A DNA stretch of 64,000 nucleotides from Spinellus fusiger. Taxonomy: Eukaryota; Mucoromycota; Mucoromycetes; Mucorales; Phycomycetaceae. The notes under the pieces were generated by a model. It was not told where the DNA came from, did no database searches, and saw only the letters and a list, made by a program, of their open reading frames with translations. The stretch's first letter is position 1. Every line of letters starts with the position of its first letter. Position numbers and translations under genes: made by a program. Below are positions 59,746 through 64,000 of the stretch, piece by piece. Location: NCBI GenBank assembly GCA_025094145.1, contig JALLLS010000047.1, forward strand, positions 1 through 64,000, in the 5' to 3' direction.

Positions 59746-60564
59746 ACATTAGACATTAGACATTAGACATTAGATATTCATATTCTTATTATTAATTTTT
59801 ATCATTTCATTGGACTAATTTAGAACAATTTTTATATCTATTTACTTAATATTACTTAATATTACTGTATAGATATCAGATAGATGTGTATGTGTGTGTG
59901 TGTTTCTTATAGGACTAAGTGTGGGGCGGAGTGGCACCAGTCAACCCAAGAGATGGTAGCATTGAGCACTAACACTTTTATAGTAATTAATATATTTATC
60001 TTGTGATTCCATGGTTATTCCTTGGAAACTGCTACACAAAATAACCTTGATAGGGAATTAACTGTCATTTTATTGTCCACCTGAACATGCAACTGAGATA
60101 AGGTTTGTGCTATAAAAAGGTAGATATCACTGTTGATTGGCTTTCTTTTATATTTATAAATGTATATATTTATATATTTGTATATTTGTATATTTGTATA
60201 TTAAGGGCAGGTCTAAGAGTCTTTTTTTTCTCTTTTTTTTCTTTTTTTTCTTTCATTTCATATTATTTTACTGTGGGTGGTATCTTTATTGAATAGATGA
60301 GCTATTCAAAACAGAAAAGAAAAGATAGTCACTGGGAAAGTATCTATTCTTTTCTTCTGACTCAATAATAAAGAAATAGGGTGTGAATAGCTAGAAATAT
60401 CATTCTTCTGAGAATAGGAATGTTAGTAAATAATAATAACAATAACAATAATAACAATAATAACAATAATAATAATAATAACAATAATAATAAAAATAAA
60501 AAGCAAGGCACTACAGGCACACTAATAATAGTAAGAGCAGTGGTCATTACAGTAACCTGGGAAA
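59746..60564. other. Convergent 3' intergenic region
   Basis: Between the converging carrier and MFS genes. Holds an ACATTAG repeat just after the carrier stop (59746-59775), TATATTTG repeats (60165-60205), T-rich tracts, and an AATAATAAC repeat (60430-60500). No gene is supported. Confidence 0.55.
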
Positions 60565-62542
60565 TTAGTTGTGGTGTCTCCACTGCATCATAACAGGACT
60601 GCAGACAAGAAGACTCAATCCAAATACAAGCATAAGGACTTCAAAACTAGACCATGCCATAATACTACCTGCCAAGACTGGCCCCACAAACATCCCAATG
60701 GAATAGGCCATATTGTACAGAGCATAGACTAAAAGATGAGCCAACGAAGCATTGGACAATTACCTTGAGCATAAGCAGCACCTCCCTAGAATACAATACA
60801 ATTCCAATGTTTATCCGTCAATAGGCATACATGTTGAGTCTAAACCCCATTCACAAACACAACACACATACCAATTCATGGACTGTTTCGCCCATTTCAG
60901 GAAGAATAGGAGTCAGTGTGACGGGACTGGAGAGACCAAAGACCATAAGAGGAGGAAGGATCATGTAAATGGAAGAATAAGGAATCGCCACCAATGGAGA
61001 GATAATGGCCATCATGACCATGCCAATAGCTGAGATGGGTTTACGCCCCATCTAATAGGAGATGAAGAGGATGAGTCCAAACATTTTGGTGTTATAAGGA
61101 GAGAAGACAGTTACTTTGTCTGATAGATGACCAATGGCAGGAGCAAGAAAGGCAGGAACCACCATGGCCACAAACACCACTAAGAGAATAGGCTATCTTC
61201 CATTAGCACACCTTTATCCAAGACTCTACAGCAAGACACTTTACATCCAACAGCAGAAACAGAGGCATTGTAGGTCTTTTGCAAATGGAGTGGTAATGCA
61301 GGTTCAATGCCTGCAAACACAGAGGCACTGACCACCACACATATTAAGCAGGAAAGAATACGCCAATTCTTTAACAGGGACCCCATTGTCACTTGCTGTT
61401 TCTTTGCGAGAAGAGGAGAGTTCTCGGTGGCGGTGGCATTAGCAGTGGCATTAGCAGTGGCATTAGCAGTGGCAGATACATGCTGAGGTTCAATGTCTTC
61501 CTGAGTAGAAGATACTTTTACATTGCTTTCTTCAGTGGGTGTAGTATGAAGTGGCTCATGAATCCAGACAATAGCAAGAAAGTTGACTACAGCAAACCCA
61601 GCACAGAATGTAAAGGGTGCACTGAATCCACCGTATTCAAAAAGGAAACCACCTACTGCAGGGCCAATAGCAAATCCCACAGTATGTGCAGTGAGCACAG
61701 TGCCCATCACAACACCCAGTCGTTTTGTAGGGAATACATCTGCTAACATTCCTAATCCAATTGTCCTATGCAGAAGGGAAGGGTGAGGAGAGAGGACATA
61801 TAATAAGTAAGAAATCCTTCTTCTTTTCTTTTTCATCCCAACACCCACTCTCATAACAGATGTTCTATAGCAGTCCCATGATTCATTACCATGAGGCTCC
61901 TCCTGCCACACCCTGAGCCATACGTGCAAATACAAGCAGCACATAAGTATCGGCCACAGCAAACGCAAGAGTTGAAATGACCAGTCCAAGCATGCCCCCC
62001 ATCATTGGATAGCGTCTATTTTGGTACTTGTCGGACAGAATAGCAAAAATGGGTGTAGAAATCAAAAGACCAAAGGCTGCAGATACAGGGAAGGAGTGGT
62101 GTAAATTCCTTAAAGATTTAGTTCTCACGGCATAATACAAAATAAATAAAAAAAGACAAAGAAGGAGAATTACCGTAGCATCCAAATAAGAAGCCTACCA
62201 TGGCAGAGTTGCCTTTGAGCCGTTCAATAACGATCATTGGTAGACAAGGAATCACCACACCATAGACAAGCATATCACTTTAAGCACAAAAGAAAGAAAG
62301 AAAGAAAGATAGAACATTGCAATTCAACAGGAAGAAAAGAGTCCAATACAACAAGACAGAGATGGGTCATAAGCATAAGAAACCTCTTTTTCTTCCTCTT
62401 TTTCTTCTTACATAAAAAGAGTCAGTGCAACAACACAAGCAATACTGATATTGGATCGACGTAATCTGTGCCAACTACTCTTGGTAGCCATGAGGGGTTC
62501 TTGGTGTGCTGCAGAAGAAGTCTCTTCTCTTGCAGTATCCAT
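60565..62542 (-). CDS. Major facilitator superfamily transporter (DHA1/VMAT-like drug:H+ antiporter type)
   Basis: Eight minus-strand exons: 62542-62412, 62277-62174, 62076-61890, 61765-61245, 61179-61115, 61051-60872, 60785-60764, 60728-60565, giving 457 residues and about 12 hydrophobic segments in two halves. The first helix includes DMLVYGVVIPCLPMIV. Motif A-like loops are present in both halves (AILSDKYQNRRYPMMGG and GHLSDKMGRKPISAIG). The helix-5 region has GFAIGPAVGGFLFEYGG, an antiporter motif C pattern. The central cytosolic loop carries an in-frame (ATAN)n repeat. Closest in style to vesicular-amine/multidrug transporters; the substrate cannot be read from sequence. Start at MDTAREE is preferred over an upstream in-frame ATG because the extra stretch lies in CT-rich leader DNA. 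Exon 7 is only 22 nt. Confidence 0.88.
61427..61474. repeat. 12-bp coding minisatellite in the MFS gene
   Basis: GCATTAGCAGTG is repeated about three to four times in frame, coding (on the minus strand) for alternating Ala-Thr-Ala-Asn in the loop between the two halves of the transporter. Confidence 0.85.
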
Positions 62543-64000
62543 GTCAATAACAATAGCAGAAAGAAAAAGAGAAGAAAAAGAGAAGAAAAAGAGAAGAAAA
62601 AGAGAGGCAAATCTGGTAAACAAACTCAACCAGGGAAAACAAAGTAATTTTTATCTATTTTTTAGTGTATTTTATTCCAAATTTCTATTCTTTATTTGTA
62701 TCGACTGAGCCATACAAAGTGGCAAGGAGAGAACCTTTTATTCTATTTTGTAGATGAGTCACCTATGCTGGTGCGGTGAACAGAAGAGGGCTTTGAAAAT
62801 AGAGTAACCTGCATACAACGGAAGCACTGTTATTTGCTTACTCTTCCTGGGTAGGATATGAACTATGTGACTGTAAATGGCACGTCCCTTTCTTTATTAT
62901 TATTACTATTATTACTATTACTATTACTATTATTACATGAATTACATGAGGTGAGGAATGGTGTGGAGAGTGGATAAACAAGATAATGTGTGTGGAGATG
63001 ATGAAATAGATAGTAAATCACTGTTAAATAACAATGGATAAATCATTATCCCATCAACGCTTACAAAATAAAAACCAATTCTACATAGAACATTTGAATT
63101 ACTCACCATTTCCTCTTCTTATTGATAGAGAACAATCCAAGAAATCCTTGTTGTGTATTTTATGCTGTACACTAGAACACACTGAAAAACGAGGGGCTTA
63201 CCTCCAATACTATGCCTGGTGTGTACAACCTACCCTCCATTGAGTTCAGAATAGATTCAAAGACAAATAGAAAGTGATACTGAAATTGTCAGTCCACTAA
63301 CACTCTGTTCTTCATGCAGGTGCCGTTGTAGGAGAACAGAGTCCAAGGGTGCAAAGATACTATACTAAAGAAAGAAAGAGAGAATGGCACCAACACAAAT
63401 AAAAGGGAAAAGAGGCAAATAGGATGAATAGAGTAGGAGGGTCTGCATGATAATTTGCCTGGACTGGGTGTGGCAAACTGGTTTTCATTTTCTGTTCTTG
63501 AAATAATAAGTGAGAAAATAGGCAAGTATTTTGGTGTCTATGTGGCTTTCATTGTTTTGAAGAGATAGATAGATAGATAGATAATATATAAATATATAAA
63601 TATATATAGCAGGGTTGGAGGATTCTTTTTATGATTTATTCTAGTGTTCAAAAGACACTGCAGAAATGAATAAACTGACTCTTATAAATACAGTATTTTT
63701 TTTACACTTGCTCATGGCACTTGGGATGACTTTGACCTCTTCCTTTATAAGACAAATGAGAAATAAGAAATGCCACAGTAAATGAACAAGAGTGTCTGAT
63801 GAAATATTTCATTGTTGATATTTCATCTCTCTACCTTTAGTAAGAATGAGTAGATGTCTGTAGTCAATGTATAATTCACTATCCATCACAGTCTTGTCGT
63901 GCGTATGTCTTTTTTGATGAGAGACATGATTGGACATAACAACAACAACAACAACAACAATGAGGAATAAGTATTTCTACAGAAATATACACTGAACAAA
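62543..64000. other. Terminal intergenic region
   Basis: 5' flank of the MFS gene with GAGAAGAAAAA repeats (62560-62605), ATT/ACT repeats (62895-62936), GATA repeats (63563-63583) and an ACA repeat near 63941-63960. A 69-codon ORF at 63034-63243 is not recognised. No gene is supported. Confidence 0.5.

Noticed and set aside
63034..63243. 69-codon ORF near the window end
   Set aside because: Not recognised, AT-rich, no promoter signal and no exon partner.

Overview
This window reads as nuclear DNA of a filamentous fungus, most likely an early-diverging one of the Mucoromycota (Mucorales type; Phycomyces would fit, but that is inference). Protein genes are split by many short GT-AG introns of about 46-100 bp, intergenic DNA is very AT-rich, TATA boxes lie about 55-60 bp before start codons, and the conserved proteins are housekeeping eukaryotic ones. 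No tRNA, rRNA or CRISPR array was seen. Exon joins below were worked out by hand from splice signals plus frame and protein-family continuity.

Layout. 1-2.3 kb: the 3' end of an XMAP215/Stu2-family microtubule polymerase gene and a TATA-driven GPI-anchored surface protein gene. 2.3-26.3 kb: a gene-poor, AT-rich island. It holds decayed DNA transposons (two Tc1/mariner-type elements, one with intact 28-bp inverted ends; Fanzor/TnpB-like relics), one small plausible gene at 21.7-22.0 kb, and a divergent pair of genes at 14.5-17.3 kb whose products are tandem arrays of a ~57-residue helix-turn-helix (HTH) unit (4 and 7 units). The pair shares a nearly perfect 162-bp inverted repeat over the 5' flank and first codons.

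26.3-39.6 kb: gene-dense block on the + strand: a Bro1/ALIX-family ESCRT adaptor, a G-protein alpha subunit, mitochondrial ribosomal protein uL29m, a second copy of the 1.35-kb Fanzor-bearing TIR element, and a 16-exon ER glucosidase I. 41.8-45.9 kb: an Ase1/PRC1/MAP65 microtubule bundler. 45.9-49.9 kb: a second, shorter relic island with a broken third member of the HTH-array family. 49.9-62.5 kb: VPS45 (+), eIF6 (-), a DDB1-type beta-propeller protein (-), a mitochondrial thiamine pyrophosphate-type carrier (+) and an MFS transporter (-). The last 1.4 kb has no gene that I can support.

The conserved genes do not form one pathway. Loose themes are microtubule dynamics (XMAP215, Ase1) and endosomal trafficking (Bro1, Vps45). 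The most unusual content is the HTH-array gene pair and its decayed relative.
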